A stretch of DNA of 31,746 bases from CAYXDO01 sp964463485 (GCA_964463485.1 CAYXDO010000135.1:1-31746); one strand, 5' to 3'; counted from the first letter of the stretch, positions 15,807 to 25,152 are shown. Notes: generated by a model from the letters alone, not told the origin. Made by a program: numbers and translations.

Positions 15807-16634
15807 GTGAACCGCCTTCTTCGCAGCGCGCTCTCTCGATGGACCAAGCATCGAGGCACGCTCGATGGCCTCAACATTCGCGACGAAGGACATGGCTACG
15901 ACGCGTTCGGCGCCAACCCAGACTGGGTCCGCCTCGGTTTGCTCATGACTCGTTTTCTGTACGAGTCGTGGTTCAGAGTGATCTCGACCGGCGCCGAATG
16001 TATCCCGAAGTCGGGTTCCGCGATCCTGGTCGCAAATCATAGTGGCGCGCTCCCCTTCGATGGCGCGATGATTTGGGCGGACGTGCTCCGACAGACTCAT
16101 CCGCCCCGCTTGGCTCGCCCGGTCGAGGACAACTTCGTCCCGTTGCTACCCTTCGTGAGTACGCTGTTTCACCGCGCCGGCGGGGTCGGAGGAAGTCGCG
16201 GCAACGTCCGAAAGCTCCTCGATGACGGTGAGCTGTTACTCATCTTCCCCGAGGGCACCGAGGGCATCGGCAAGCCGTTTCGCGAGCGCTATCAGCTGCG
16301 GCCGTTCAGAGTCGGTCATGTGGAGCTCGCGTTCAGGCACCGCGTCCCGGTGATCCCGATCGGCCTCGTCGGGGCCGAAGAGCAGCTCCCTCAACTCGGT
16401 CGCATCGAGTGGGGCGTCACCGGTTTGGGGATCCCGTACTTGCCCATCACCGCGACGCCGCTGCCTCTGCCGGTCCGCTATCGCATCAAATACGGGCCTG
16501 CCATTCACTTCGATGTGCCAGAGTCGGCCGCGGACGACCCACGGCTCGTGAGTGAGGGCCGAGACCGAGTCCGCGGCGAGGTCGCTCGCCTCGTCGCCGA
16601 AGGACTCGCCGAGCGGAGAGGGATCTTCACCTGA
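15807..16634 (+). CDS. PlsC-like phospholipid/glycerol acyltransferase
   Basis: The approximately 275-residue protein matches the LPLAT superfamily, which transfers acyl chains to glycerol-phosphate or lysophospholipids at the membrane. Motif I reads 'NHSGALPFDGAM', with His78 and Asp85 separated by six residues instead of the usual four, a spacing seen in one LPLAT subgroup. Motif III is 'IFPEGTEGIGK' near residue 149, and 'VPVIPIGLVG' is motif IV. The frame is open far upstream within the E1-alpha gene in another frame, so the start is uncertain; I prefer GTG 15807. GAGGAGG lies right after the E1-alpha stop but too far upstream to decide. It belongs to the tight E2/E1-alpha/acyltransferase/SDR group, which suggests that branched acyl-CoA products feed lipid synthesis. 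Confidence 0.85.
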   Translation: MNRLLRSALSRWTKHRGTLDGLNIRDEGHGYDAFGANPDWVRLGLLMTRFLYESWFRVISTGAECIPKSGSAILVANHSGALPFDGAMIWADVLRQTHPPRLARPVEDNFVPLLPFVSTLFHRAGGVGGSRGNVRKLLDDGELLLIFPEGTEGIGKPFRERYQLRPFRVGHVELAFRHRVPVIPIGLVGAEEQLPQLGRIEWGVTGLGIPYLPITATPLPLPVRYRIKYGPAIHFDVPESAADDPRLVSEGRDRVRGEVARLVAEGLAERRGIFT

Positions 16635-16639
16635 GTCGC

Positions 16640-17590
16640 GTGCTGGTCACGGGCGCCACCACTCCGATAGGTCAGGCGATCGTTCAGGGGCTCGGGGACG
16701 CCGGGGTCGAGCTGGTCTTGGGCGTGGCGGGCCCCGATGAGAATCTGAGTCTGGTCCCGCGGCGGAAGGGTGTAGAGCTCGTCGGCGCCGATCTGACGCG
16801 CCCGCGAGATGCGTGGAATCTCATCTTTGGACCGGCGCTCGATCTCCGCATCGACACCGTCGTTCACACGGCGCTCCACCGAAGCGCCGCTGACTTCGGG
16901 CGTCGCGTCCGCGCGCTCAACGTCGGCTCCACGCGCGAGCTCCTTCATCTGTCCGAGCGCCATCCCACGATCCGCAGGTTCGTGCAGCGCAGCTTCGCGG
17001 AGGTCTACCGAATTCGCGCCGAGGAGCCGACGATCCTCGAGGAGGACCACCCGCTCGAGCTCTCCCCGAAAGCGCCTCAATGGATTCGCGATCGTGTCGA
17101 GGCGGACCTCTCGGTCTGCGTGCGAATGGGTATGTCGCGTCTGTCGATCGCAGTGTTGCGGGCCGCGGAGTGCCTCGCGCCTTCGAGTGGAAGTCAGCTC
17201 TTCGATTTTTTCTCGGGGCGAGTGTGCCTGAGGCCGCTCGGGTTCGATCCGATGTTGAACGTGCTGAGCCCCTCCGACCTAGCGCGCGCTGTGGCGCTCG
17301 CCGTGGGATCCTCCGAGAACGGGATCTTCAACCTCCCGGGGCGCGATACTCTGCCGCTCTCCGAAGCCATACGGCTCGCCGGGCGGCCCGACATCCCCCT
17401 GCCCAGCGCCGTGCTCGCGCCGCTCTATCGACTTCGTGGGTTCGTGTCGCAGAGTGAGTTTCGCTACGATCAAAACATCGGGAGATTCCACTTCGGCGGC
17501 GTGTTGGACGGAAAGCGGGCCAAACAGACGCTGGGTTACGAGCCGCGGCTGAGTGTCGACTGGGTCTCGATTCGGCAACTCATGACGTGA
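16640..17590 (+). CDS. Atypical NAD(P)-binding SDR-family protein (epimerase/dehydratase-like)
   Basis: The 316-residue protein begins with a Rossmann fold (residues 1-60), with the dinucleotide motif 'TGATTPIG' and an acidic 'GADLTRP' at about 50-56. 'VVHTALHRS' and 'ALNVGSTRELLHLSE' follow the extended-SDR pattern. At the place where extended SDRs carry the catalytic Tyr-x3-Lys, this protein reads 'QWIRDRVEADL', that is Trp-x3-Arg. The C-terminal half with 'NVLSPSDLARAVALAVGS' is a substrate-binding domain. It may have lost oxidoreductase chemistry and act as a binding or regulatory protein, or use another mechanism. GTG 16640 follows the acyltransferase stop by 5 bp, so it belongs to that operon. 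Substrate unknown. Confidence 0.85.
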   Translation: MLVTGATTPIGQAIVQGLGDAGVELVLGVAGPDENLSLVPRRKGVELVGADLTRPRDAWNLIFGPALDLRIDTVVHTALHRSAADFGRRVRALNVGSTRELLHLSERHPTIRRFVQRSFAEVYRIRAEEPTILEEDHPLELSPKAPQWIRDRVEADLSVCVRMGMSRLSIAVLRAAECLAPSSGSQLFDFFSGRVCLRPLGFDPMLNVLSPSDLARAVALAVGSSENGIFNLPGRDTLPLSEAIRLAGRPDIPLPSAVLAPLYRLRGFVSQSEFRYDQNIGRFHFGGVLDGKRAKQTLGYEPRLSVDWVSIRQLMT

Positions 17591-17691
17591 GTCGGCGACG
17601 GCTCGCGGGGTTGCTACCTACTCATCTCTGAAGTCCGAGTTGCGCCTGGAAGGTTTGACCACGCAGCCCAAAGTATACGGTCTGCGCCAAG

Positions 17692-20067
17692 TTACTGGGC
17701 CTGCGCCTTGAGCAGCTCGAGCTCGAGCAACACGAGCGCGAGCGACAAGAGTTGCTTCTTCATCGACGGGTTCGCGTTCAGCAGATCGGTGAGCCGCCAA
17801 CCTCCCGCCAACCGGTGCGCCGCCATGACGTCGCCTGGCTCGAGCTGGAGCGGCGCGATCTCTTCGTCGAACTTCTTCACCGCCTGAAACTCGACCTGCA
17901 TGAACCCTTCGAGCAGCGCCACGATCTCGTCTTCGTCATAGCCGTCTCGCACGCCGTCGTGTACGAGCGCCAACAGCGAATTCGCAAACGGCTTGGTCGT
18001 ACGCGGCAACGTCCCCGCGTCGAACGCGTACTTGCCTTGGCGCCAGTAAAACAGCTCACCGACGCGAGCCTTCATCATCAGCCCTCGCGGCAGCTTCACG
18101 ACCATCCCGCCCGGCCGAGGCGGGATCAGATCTTCGAGGCGACGACGATGTTCGATCGAGCGTCGCACGACCTCCGCCGGCTCGACGCCCCTCAAGAAGC
18201 CCTGCTCGGCCAAGAACCCTGGCAGCTGCAGGTCGATTCGGTCGGTGAACACGAACGTGGGCGCGCCCTTCAAGATGTCGAGCTCCCGCCGCTCCGGACG
18301 CTCCGAGCCGGTCTCCATCAGGACGAGCCGACCGGTCGCCTTGGACTTCGCCAGCTTTCCAAACACGCGGATCAGGCTGTGCGCCCCAAGCGCTCCAACC
18401 ATCGTCACTCGATTCACCTTCGCCGGCTCCGGAGTGAGCATGTCGAGCCCAGCGAGATCGGCGAACGCCGCGAGCTCGATCCACTTCGTGCCATCGTGGC
18501 TCACGTGGGACGCCCGGCCGTAGGTCGGATCGGCCAGCCGCAGCAGATCCGCGTAGCTCACTGGCCCCCGCGCGGTGCCGTCTTTGAAACGGACGTGGAA
18601 CGAGTGCGGACCGGTGTACGCGGGCGGCTCCGAGGGCAGCGACGAAGGGCTCGAAGGCTTCGACTCAGGCTCTTCGCTCAACGAGCTCGTCGTGCGAACG
18701 CGGATCGGCGTCGAGCCCGCGTCTCGCGCGGACCCGCCGATCTCCGTGGCCGGATCGTCGAACTGATCGAAAGACAGCCCATCGGCGTTGTCGACGTCTT
18801 CGAGCACGGCTTCGGGAAGAGAGATCGGACGCGAATCACCAGGTCGCGGCGCCGGCGCAGTCGGCGCCTCGGACGAGAATCGCCCCGGCGGAGCTGCGAG
18901 CAACCGAGGCGAAGGCGTCGGACGCATCGACTCGTCCGATCGAAACGGCGGCGAAGGATCGGGCGTGAGCATCGGCAGGCCCGAGTCGAGCCCCGCCAAG
19001 ATGCGCGGATGAGTGCCGGAGTTCGAGTCGAACGAAGGAATGGGTCCGAGCGAGAGCGGCGCCCGCTTCTCCGGACCCTTCAAGTCCGCGCCCAACACCG
19101 GATCGGGCTCCTTCTTTCCGAGCACGACGTCGACGACGTGCGCTACGTCCGAGGGCAGCAAGGTCGTGCGCAGCCTCGGCAAGACTTCGAGCAGCATCGC
19201 CTGAAATCCCCGCGCAGAGCCAATGCGGCTGTCTCGATTGGGCTCCAACGCCTGCAGCACGATCGCATCGAGCTCCAACGGGACAGCCGGGTTGTATTTC
19301 GACGGTGGATCACGAGAGCCTTCCGTGATCGCGAGCATCGTGTCGAAGTCGGGTCGACCGCCAAACAGCCGCCGCTGACACAGCAACTCCCAAAGCACGA
19401 CGCCCGTCGAAAACACGTCGGCCCTCCCATCGAGCTTCAGGCCGTGGAGCTGCTCGGGCGGCATGTACGACGTCTTGCCCTTGAGCTCGCCCGCTTGTGT
19501 CTCTTCGCTGAACGATCCGGCCGCCTTCGCGATCCCAAAGTCCGCGAGCTTCACTTCGCCCTGACGAGAGATGAATACGTTCGACGGCGTCACGTCTCGG
19601 TGCACGACGTGAAGCGGCTCACCTCCGGTGCCCGCCAACTCGTGGGCGTACGCGAGGCCGCCCAGCATCTCCTTCACCACCTGAACCGAAAACCAGACCG
19701 GAAGCCGAATCCCTCGCTCCGCCGCGGACACCAGGAGCTTCCTGAGATCGACGCCGTCCACGAGCTCCATCGCCATGTACAGCTCGCCCGATTCGGTCTG
19801 ACCGAGCTCGTACACTTGCACCACGGCTTGGTGATGAATGCGCGCCGCGAGCTTCGCCTCGTTCACGAACATCGAGACGAAGCGTTTGTTGTTCGCCAAA
19901 TGGGGAAGGATCCGCTTGATGACGACGATCTTTTCGAAGCCTTGCGCTCCTCCGAGACGCGCCTTGAACACTTCGGCCATCCCGCCCTCGCCCATTCGAG
20001 AGAGCAGCTCGTACTTCGCGTACTTCCGCGGGAACACGTCCTCGCGGCGCTCTTCGGGGACGGACAC
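17692..20067 (-). CDS. Ser/Thr protein kinase with GYF-like and DUF4388-like C-terminal regions
   Basis: This 791-residue protein has a Hanks-type kinase domain at about 20-290. The Gly loop is 'GEGGMAEV' (26-33), the ATP-anchoring Lys51 lies in 'IVVIKR', Glu70 is in the C-helix, the catalytic loop is 'HRDVTPSN' (156-163) and 'DFG' is at 176-178, so it should be active. A Ser/Pro-rich linker runs from about 296 to 485. Residues about 486-535 ('HVRFKDGTARGPVSYADLL') resemble a GYF_2-type module. From about 550 to 640 'GALGAHSLIRVFGKLAKSK' and 'ELDILKGAPTFVFTDRID' match the DUF4388/PATAN type found in myxobacterial signalling proteins. No membrane segment is visible, so it is probably cytoplasmic. 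Its substrates are unknown. It starts 10 bp after the lipoprotein gene, in the same direction. Confidence 0.93.
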   Translation of the reverse strand: MSVPEERREDVFPRKYAKYELLSRMGEGGMAEVFKARLGGAQGFEKIVVIKRILPHLANNKRFVSMFVNEAKLAARIHHQAVVQVYELGQTESGELYMAMELVDGVDLRKLLVSAAERGIRLPVWFSVQVVKEMLGGLAYAHELAGTGGEPLHVVHRDVTPSNVFISRQGEVKLADFGIAKAAGSFSEETQAGELKGKTSYMPPEQLHGLKLDGRADVFSTGVVLWELLCQRRLFGGRPDFDTMLAITEGSRDPPSKYNPAVPLELDAIVLQALEPNRDSRIGSARGFQAMLLEVLPRLRTTLLPSDVAHVVDVVLGKKEPDPVLGADLKGPEKRAPLSLGPIPSFDSNSGTHPRILAGLDSGLPMLTPDPSPPFRSDESMRPTPSPRLLAAPPGRFSSEAPTAPAPRPGDSRPISLPEAVLEDVDNADGLSFDQFDDPATEIGGSARDAGSTPIRVRTTSSLSEEPESKPSSPSSLPSEPPAYTGPHSFHVRFKDGTARGPVSYADLLRLADPTYGRASHVSHDGTKWIELAAFADLAGLDMLTPEPAKVNRVTMVGALGAHSLIRVFGKLAKSKATGRLVLMETGSERPERRELDILKGAPTFVFTDRIDLQLPGFLAEQGFLRGVEPAEVVRRSIEHRRRLEDLIPPRPGGMVVKLPRGLMMKARVGELFYWRQGKYAFDAGTLPRTTKPFANSLLALVHDGVRDGYDEDEIVALLEGFMQVEFQAVKKFDEEIAPLQLEPGDVMAAHRLAGGWRLTDLLNANPSMKKQLLSLALVLLELELLKAQAQ

Positions 20068-20077
20068 CAGCGTGACT

Positions 20078-21706
20078 TTACCAAGTCCCGACGAGAATTG
20101 CCGGGGGGCTTGCGCCCAGGATCAATCGTCGACTGTCCTCGTCGAACCCGAGCGCGCTCACGAGGATCCCTTCCGAACCCGGAGGCAGACATACCCTCTC
20201 GGCTTCCGTTCTATCGGGCGAAACTCTGAATAACCGCTGAGACTGCGTGCCGAGCCACAACGCCCCGTCAGGCGCGTATCGCGCCGACAGGTACTCGAGC
20301 TCCCGCTCACCCCCGCCGCGCTCGTCCCTGAAGAGCGCGTCGTCGAGGGACGTGATCCGTTCGTACGCGAGCTCCGACCCGCGCCGGACCAAGGCCCAGG
20401 CCTGCGCCTTCTGCCCCGCCACGACGGCGACCACGTCACTCGAGCTCGGCGGCACCGTCACCTTGTCGAGGCGAACGCAGCCTATCAAGCAATCCTCGTC
20501 CGGGTTCGGCCGCAACAGCTCCCGCCAATCTCCTGCCGTTCGTTCGGCGTAGACCGAGCCGGCGATGTTGAGCGCCAAGGGACCCGTCTCCGTCGGCAGA
20601 AAGGACACGATCCGGAGGGCCTTCACGATCACCGCAACCTCGCGCCAAGGGCCGCCTTCCTTCTTGCGACACCACACGCCGGCCTCGCACGATCCGGCGC
20701 CCCCCTGCGTGCAGGTGCTCGCGACCTCGCCGAAGACGCACACGTTCGGCTCACCTTCGAGCTCGAGCTCCGTGATCCCGCCCGGGCGTCCCACGAAGTG
20801 TGTGAAATCGCAGGGCTCTCCGTCGACGCAGGACGGCGTGTCGTCTCGATATCGACCACCCTCGAAGCGCAGCGTTCGACCGATCACGCCCCCTCGCAAC
20901 AACACCATCGACTCCGGCAGCACTCGGTCTCCAAACGTCGTGACCTCGCTCGGACCGAAGGCCCAGACCGCAACCCGCTCTCCCTCTTCGATCTGCGCGT
21001 CGATGCCGACTTGTTCGAAGTCGTTACGCACCGGATCGAGCAGGCCGACGATGGCCGTTCCGGTCGCGGACAGCGCGAAGACGGCTGTGCCGCTCGCGGT
21101 CACGTGGACGTCGAACACAGCCTCTCCCTGCGTCCGGGGCACGCGATAGGGCGCGGCGAGCTCCAGCTCGCGGCACGGGTCGACGATCGCGAGCTCCGAG
21201 AGCAGCTTCTCGAAGCGCTCACGCCGATCCTCTCTCACTTCGTCGGACAGCTCGTCGGAGCTTACGGGGACTAAGCGACCGGCCGTCCCTGGGGGAGTCG
21301 GCGTGTTGAGGATGTGAGGCGCGGTCAAAGGCGGCGGGGGGCGCGTCCCCTCGGTCACCCGCGACACGAACGCGAGCGTCTCCACCGTCGTGCCCTTTGG
21401 GAGGTCCTCGTCTCTGATCCCTGCGAATAGGAGCTCGACGTTCACGTTGCCGACTCCAGGAACTTCGAGCTCGGTCACGTCCGTGGCGCGCCGGATCTGG
21501 ATGTCTTTGGGGGAGAGGGCGCGTCCACCTCCGGCAGACGCGATCAGCACCCACTCCGTCCCCACCGCTGGAATGTCGAGCAGCGCGCCATCCTCGCCCC
21601 CACAGGCGAAGAGCAAGGCCACGAGCCCTCTGGAGATCGTGTCGATCGTCCTCGCTTCGCTCGGACTTGCCCGAAGAATTCGCTCCTTCGCGAATTGGCC
21701 TCGCAC
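20078..21706 (-). CDS. Secreted lipoprotein of unknown function, possibly beta-propeller-like
   Basis: I do not recognise this 542-residue protein. It has a long basic n-region, then 'GLVALLFACGGEDG', which reads as a lipoprotein signal with Cys near residue 35. A possible first domain to about 100 ('LSPKDIQIRRATDVTELEV') is followed by repeated short segments with Trp, Gly and Asp ('AVWAFGPSEVTTFGDRVL', 'GALWLGTQSQRLFRVSPD'), suggesting a repeat-type beta fold. Cys pairs between about 305 and 360 may form disulphides outside the cytoplasm. Start is GTG 21706. The kinase follows 10 bp later, so they are likely an operon; the pairing suggests a surface protein under a signalling partner, which is inference. 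Overall style resembles the protein at 29361. Confidence 0.7.
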   Translation of the reverse strand: MRGQFAKERILRASPSEARTIDTISRGLVALLFACGGEDGALLDIPAVGTEWVLIASAGGGRALSPKDIQIRRATDVTELEVPGVGNVNVELLFAGIRDEDLPKGTTVETLAFVSRVTEGTRPPPPLTAPHILNTPTPPGTAGRLVPVSSDELSDEVREDRRERFEKLLSELAIVDPCRELELAAPYRVPRTQGEAVFDVHVTASGTAVFALSATGTAIVGLLDPVRNDFEQVGIDAQIEEGERVAVWAFGPSEVTTFGDRVLPESMVLLRGGVIGRTLRFEGGRYRDDTPSCVDGEPCDFTHFVGRPGGITELELEGEPNVCVFGEVASTCTQGGAGSCEAGVWCRKKEGGPWREVAVIVKALRIVSFLPTETGPLALNIAGSVYAERTAGDWRELLRPNPDEDCLIGCVRLDKVTVPPSSSDVVAVVAGQKAQAWALVRRGSELAYERITSLDDALFRDERGGGERELEYLSARYAPDGALWLGTQSQRLFRVSPDRTEAERVCLPPGSEGILVSALGFDEDSRRLILGASPPAILVGTW

Positions 21707-21846
21707 GAGCCAACATTACTCGAAAGCAGCGACCTCCGGGCGGCCGCGACGATCGAAAGCGCCTGTGAGTTCCGACCGGTGAGCAGGTTCGAGCTCGACG
21801 AGCAAAACCATGGTCAGCCGAACGAAAGGTCGTTAGCGTCCCGCGC
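21707..21846. promoter_or_regulatory. Divergent promoter region between lipoprotein/kinase and pccB
   Basis: This 140-bp gap separates two outward-facing genes and should hold promoters for both. No clear -35/-10 pair or operator could be picked out by eye. Confidence 0.4.
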
Positions 21847-23400
21847 GTGAGTGATGCCCGTAGGAACATCGAGCGCCTCGCCGAGCTCGACGAGCGCGCG
21901 GAGGCCGGCGGCGGGACCGACAAGGTCGCCCGCCAGCACAAGCAAGGCAAACTGACCGCGAGAGAGCGCATCGAGCTCTTCCTCGACCCAGGTACCTTCG
22001 TGGAGCTCGACAAGCTTCGAACCCACCGCTGCCGCGACTTCGGGATGGACGATCAGCGCATCCCGGGCGACGGCGTAGTCACCGGCTACGGGCTCGTGAA
22101 TTCGCGACAAACCTTCGTGTTTGCTCAAGATTTCACCGTTTTCGGAGGTTCTTTGTCGGAGACCTACGCCGAGAAGATCGTCAAAGCCATGGAGCTCGCC
22201 ATGAAAATTGGAGCTCCAATCGTCGGCCTCAACGACTCCGGAGGCGCTCGCATCCAAGAAGGCGTGGCGTCTTTGGCCGGTTACGCCGACATCTTCCTGC
22301 GCAACACCTTGGCCTCGGGTGTCATCCCTCAGATCTCCGCGATCCTCGGGCCCTGCGCCGGCGGCGCCGTGTACTCCCCGGCGATCACCGATTTCATCGT
22401 CATGACCAAGGACACAGCCTTCATGTTCGTGACCGGCCCCGACGTGATTCAGGCCGTGACCCACGAGGAGGTCACCAAGTCGGAGCTCGGTGGCGCGGTG
22501 ACCCACGCGAGCAAGAGCGGCGTCTGCCACTTCACCGCGGACAACGAGGTCGCGGCCTTGGGCACCGTCCGGGAGCTCCTCTCCTTCCTGCCGCAGAACA
22601 ACACCGAAGACCCGCCTAGACAGAGCTCCGACGACAGCCCGAATCGGCGCGATCCCGAGCTCGACTCACTGATTCCCGAGAATCCGAACAAGCCGTACGA
22701 CATCCGCTCGGTCGTCCGCGCGGCCGTCGACAACCGCTACTTCCTCGAGGTCCAGCCGCACTTCGCCGAGAACATCGTGGTCGGCTTCGCGCGCCTGATG
22801 GGTCGGCCGGTGGGCGTCGTCGGCAACCAACCCCTCGTGCTCGCCGGCTGCCTCGACATCAACGCCTCCACCAAGGCCGCACGCTTCGTGCGGTTCTGCG
22901 ACTGCTTCAACATCCCTCTGGTCACGTTCGTGGACGTCCCCGGATTCTTGCCCGGCGTCCAGCAGGAGCACGGCGGGATCATTCGACACGGCGCCAAGCT
23001 GCTCTTCGCCTACGCCGAAGCGACCGTCCCGAAGGTCACCGTCATCACGCGCAAGGCCTACGGCGGAGCCTACGACGTCATGGCGAGCAAACACATCCGC
23101 GCGGACATCAACTACGCGTTCCCTTCGGCCGAGATCGCCGTGATGGGTCCCGACGGCGCGGTCAACATCATCTTCCGCGACGAGATCGCCAAAGCCACCG
23201 ATCCCGTGAAACGCAAGGCGGAGCTCGTCTCGGAGTATCGCGAGAAATTTGCGAACCCCTTCAAAGCCGCCGAGCTCGGCTACATCGACGAGGTCGTTCG
23301 CCCCACGGATCTTCGACCGAAGCTGATCTCCGCGCTGGAGATGCTGCAGAACAAACGGGAGACGAACCCGGCGAAGAAGCACGGCAACATCCCGCTTTGA
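21847..23400 (+). CDS. pccB: Propionyl/acyl-CoA carboxylase beta subunit (carboxyltransferase)
   Basis: The 517-residue protein transfers CO2 from biotin to propionyl- or another acyl-CoA, giving for example methylmalonyl-CoA. It contains the paired crotonase-like halves of this family. The N-half motifs are 'GKLTARERIELFLDPGTF', 'LNDSGGARIQEGV' and 'GPCAGGAVYSPA'. The C-half motifs are 'VVGNQPLVLAGCLDINAS', 'TFVDVPGFLPGVQQEHGG' and 'KAYGGAYDVMASKH'. Length is standard, and the conserved Gly-rich oxyanion segments are intact. The biotinylated alpha subunit (PccA) is not in the window. Start is GTG 21847; no clear ribosome binding site. In this context it may feed methylmalonyl-CoA to lipid or polyketide synthesis or degrade branched-chain products. 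Confidence 0.95.
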   Translation: MSDARRNIERLAELDERAEAGGGTDKVARQHKQGKLTARERIELFLDPGTFVELDKLRTHRCRDFGMDDQRIPGDGVVTGYGLVNSRQTFVFAQDFTVFGGSLSETYAEKIVKAMELAMKIGAPIVGLNDSGGARIQEGVASLAGYADIFLRNTLASGVIPQISAILGPCAGGAVYSPAITDFIVMTKDTAFMFVTGPDVIQAVTHEEVTKSELGGAVTHASKSGVCHFTADNEVAALGTVRELLSFLPQNNTEDPPRQSSDDSPNRRDPELDSLIPENPNKPYDIRSVVRAAVDNRYFLEVQPHFAENIVVGFARLMGRPVGVVGNQPLVLAGCLDINASTKAARFVRFCDCFNIPLVTFVDVPGFLPGVQQEHGGIIRHGAKLLFAYAEATVPKVTVITRKAYGGAYDVMASKHIRADINYAFPSAEIAVMGPDGAVNIIFRDEIAKATDPVKRKAELVSEYREKFANPFKAAELGYIDEVVRPTDLRPKLISALEMLQNKRETNPAKKHGNIPL

Positions 23401-23427
23401 GGGGAGCGCGCCAGCGAGGGACTCGAC

Positions 23428-25152
23428 GTGCATCCGATCCCGATCCTCGACCCCCTCGCGCTGATCGCCATCGTCGGGGTGATCGTCTCCGTGGTGCTCT
23501 CGCGGGCCCGCCTCCCGACCGCCGCGGGGCTCCTGGCCGCCGGTGGGCTCTTAGGGCCCCATGGCTTTGCGCTCGTACCTGACGTCGCGCTGATCGAGAT
23601 CCTCGCCGAGGTCGGGGTGATCTTGCTGCTCTTCACGGTGGGTTTGGAGTTCCCGGTCTCGACCCTCAAGCGCGTCGCGAAACACGCGCTCCTCGGCGGG
23701 CTCTTGCAGGTCGGGCTCACGACCGCGGCCGCCGCGCTCCTGGCCCGCTTGCTCGGCCTGACCTGGCCAAAGGCGATCTTCTACGGACTCGTGTTGTCGC
23801 AGTCGTCGACGGCGATCGTGCTTCGAACGCTGACGGACCGAAACGAGCTCGATGCGCCGCATGGTCGCTTCGTGGTTGGCGTCCTCCTGTTTCAGGACCT
23901 CGCGGTCGTTCCGATGATCCTCTTGGTCCCCGCGCTGGCCGGCAACGCGGGCGCCGGGCTCGTGCCCGTAGCCGTCGCGGTCTTGAAGGCCGTGGCGGTC
24001 GTCGCCGTCACCTTGTCCGTCGCCGGCTTCGGAGCGCCGCGAGCGTTCGGGTGGGTCGCGGGCACGCGCAGCCGCGAAGTCTTCGTGCTCGGCGTCGTCG
24101 CGCTCTGCATCGGCGCCGCGTGGGCGACGGGTCGCGCCGGCTTGTCCACCGCGCTCGGTGCGTTCCTCGCCGGAGTCGTGCTGGCGGGGACCGAATTTCG
24201 ACACCGCGCGATGTCCGACGTGCTGCCGCTCAGAGACGTCTTCGCGAGCGTCTTCTTCGTGTCCCTCGGCATGCTCTTCGACTCCCGAGTCGCCGTCGAG
24301 GATCCGGCCGCGCTCGCGACCTTGGTCGCGGCATTCTTTGGGATCAAAGGACTCACCGCCACGCTCGCCGCGTTGGCGATGCGCTTCCCGGCGCGCGTCG
24401 CCAGGCTCGCCGGCGCAGCCCTCGCTCAATTCGGAGAGTTTGGCTTCGTGCTCGTCGGCCTCGGGCTAGCCGCGAATATCGTCGAGCCCCACGAAGTCCG
24501 TCGCTTCGTCGCGGCCGGCGTCATCACCATGTTCTTGTCCCCCATCGTCGCGCGCATCGCGCCGCACGTGACCGCCGGCGAGCGCTTGCTTCGACCGCTC
24601 GAGCGCGTGCTCGGCGCCAAGGGCGCCGACGAGGCCGAAGTCGAAAAGCCCGAGCTCGCCCACCACGTCGTACTCTTCGGTTTCGGCGTCACCGGCAGGC
24701 TGGTCGCGCGCGCCCTCGAAGGCCTCTCGGTCCCCTACGTCATCGTCGAAATCAACGCCGACACCGTATCCTCCGCACAACGCGCGGGCGTGCCCGCGTA
24801 CTACGGAGACGCGACCAGCGCCGAAGTCTTGCACCATGTCGCGATCGAACGCGCGCGCGCCGTCGTCCTCGCCATCAACGACGCCGACGCGGCCCGACGG
24901 GCGCTCCCCGTCATCCGATCGGTCAATAAAGAAGTCCCCGTCGTCGTCCGAACTCGCTTCCTCGCGGAAGTCCAACGCCTGCAAGCGCTAGGAGCCACCG
25001 AAGTGGTCGCCGACGAGGCGTTCGCCGGCGTCGAGATGGTCAGCCGAGCACTCGGACTCGCCGGCGCCTCAGCCGATGAGATCCACCGCGCAGTCGGCGC
25101 CGCAGTGTCTTCGGTCGGTGACGTCGCTAGCTCCCTGCCGAAACGCTCCTGA
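23428..25152 (+). CDS. CPA2 cation/proton antiporter with C-terminal RCK (TrkA-N) domain
   Basis: The 574-residue inner-membrane protein exchanges K+ or Na+ for H+. Eleven to thirteen hydrophobic segments occupy residues about 8-390, with conserved 'LLLFTVGLEF' and 'LVLSQSSTAIVLRTL' and the helix 'GRFVVGVLLFQDLAVVP'. The last is the acidic motif of the CPA2/KefB family. From about 410 to 530 a TrkA-N/RCK domain begins with 'VVLFGFGVTGRLVARAL', a Gly-x-Gly-x-x-Gly nucleotide-binding loop, and continues with 'YYGDATSAEVLHHVAIE'. It would sense NAD(H) or a related ligand. The C-terminal 40 residues are shorter than in full KefB/KefC. Start is GTG 23428, 27 bp after pccB, so it may be read through from that gene without a functional link. 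Confidence 0.93.
   Translation: MHPIPILDPLALIAIVGVIVSVVLSRARLPTAAGLLAAGGLLGPHGFALVPDVALIEILAEVGVILLLFTVGLEFPVSTLKRVAKHALLGGLLQVGLTTAAAALLARLLGLTWPKAIFYGLVLSQSSTAIVLRTLTDRNELDAPHGRFVVGVLLFQDLAVVPMILLVPALAGNAGAGLVPVAVAVLKAVAVVAVTLSVAGFGAPRAFGWVAGTRSREVFVLGVVALCIGAAWATGRAGLSTALGAFLAGVVLAGTEFRHRAMSDVLPLRDVFASVFFVSLGMLFDSRVAVEDPAALATLVAAFFGIKGLTATLAALAMRFPARVARLAGAALAQFGEFGFVLVGLGLAANIVEPHEVRRFVAAGVITMFLSPIVARIAPHVTAGERLLRPLERVLGAKGADEAEVEKPELAHHVVLFGFGVTGRLVARALEGLSVPYVIVEINADTVSSAQRAGVPAYYGDATSAEVLHHVAIERARAVVLAINDADAARRALPVIRSVNKEVPVVVRTRFLAEVQRLQALGATEVVADEAFAGVEMVSRALGLAGASADEIHRAVGAAVSSVGDVASSLPKRS

Noticed and set aside
17752..20229. 825-residue frame on the plus strand opposite the kinase
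   Set aside because: It is a mirror frame of a GC-rich gene, rich in Arg/His, without domains; the minus-strand kinase explains the region.
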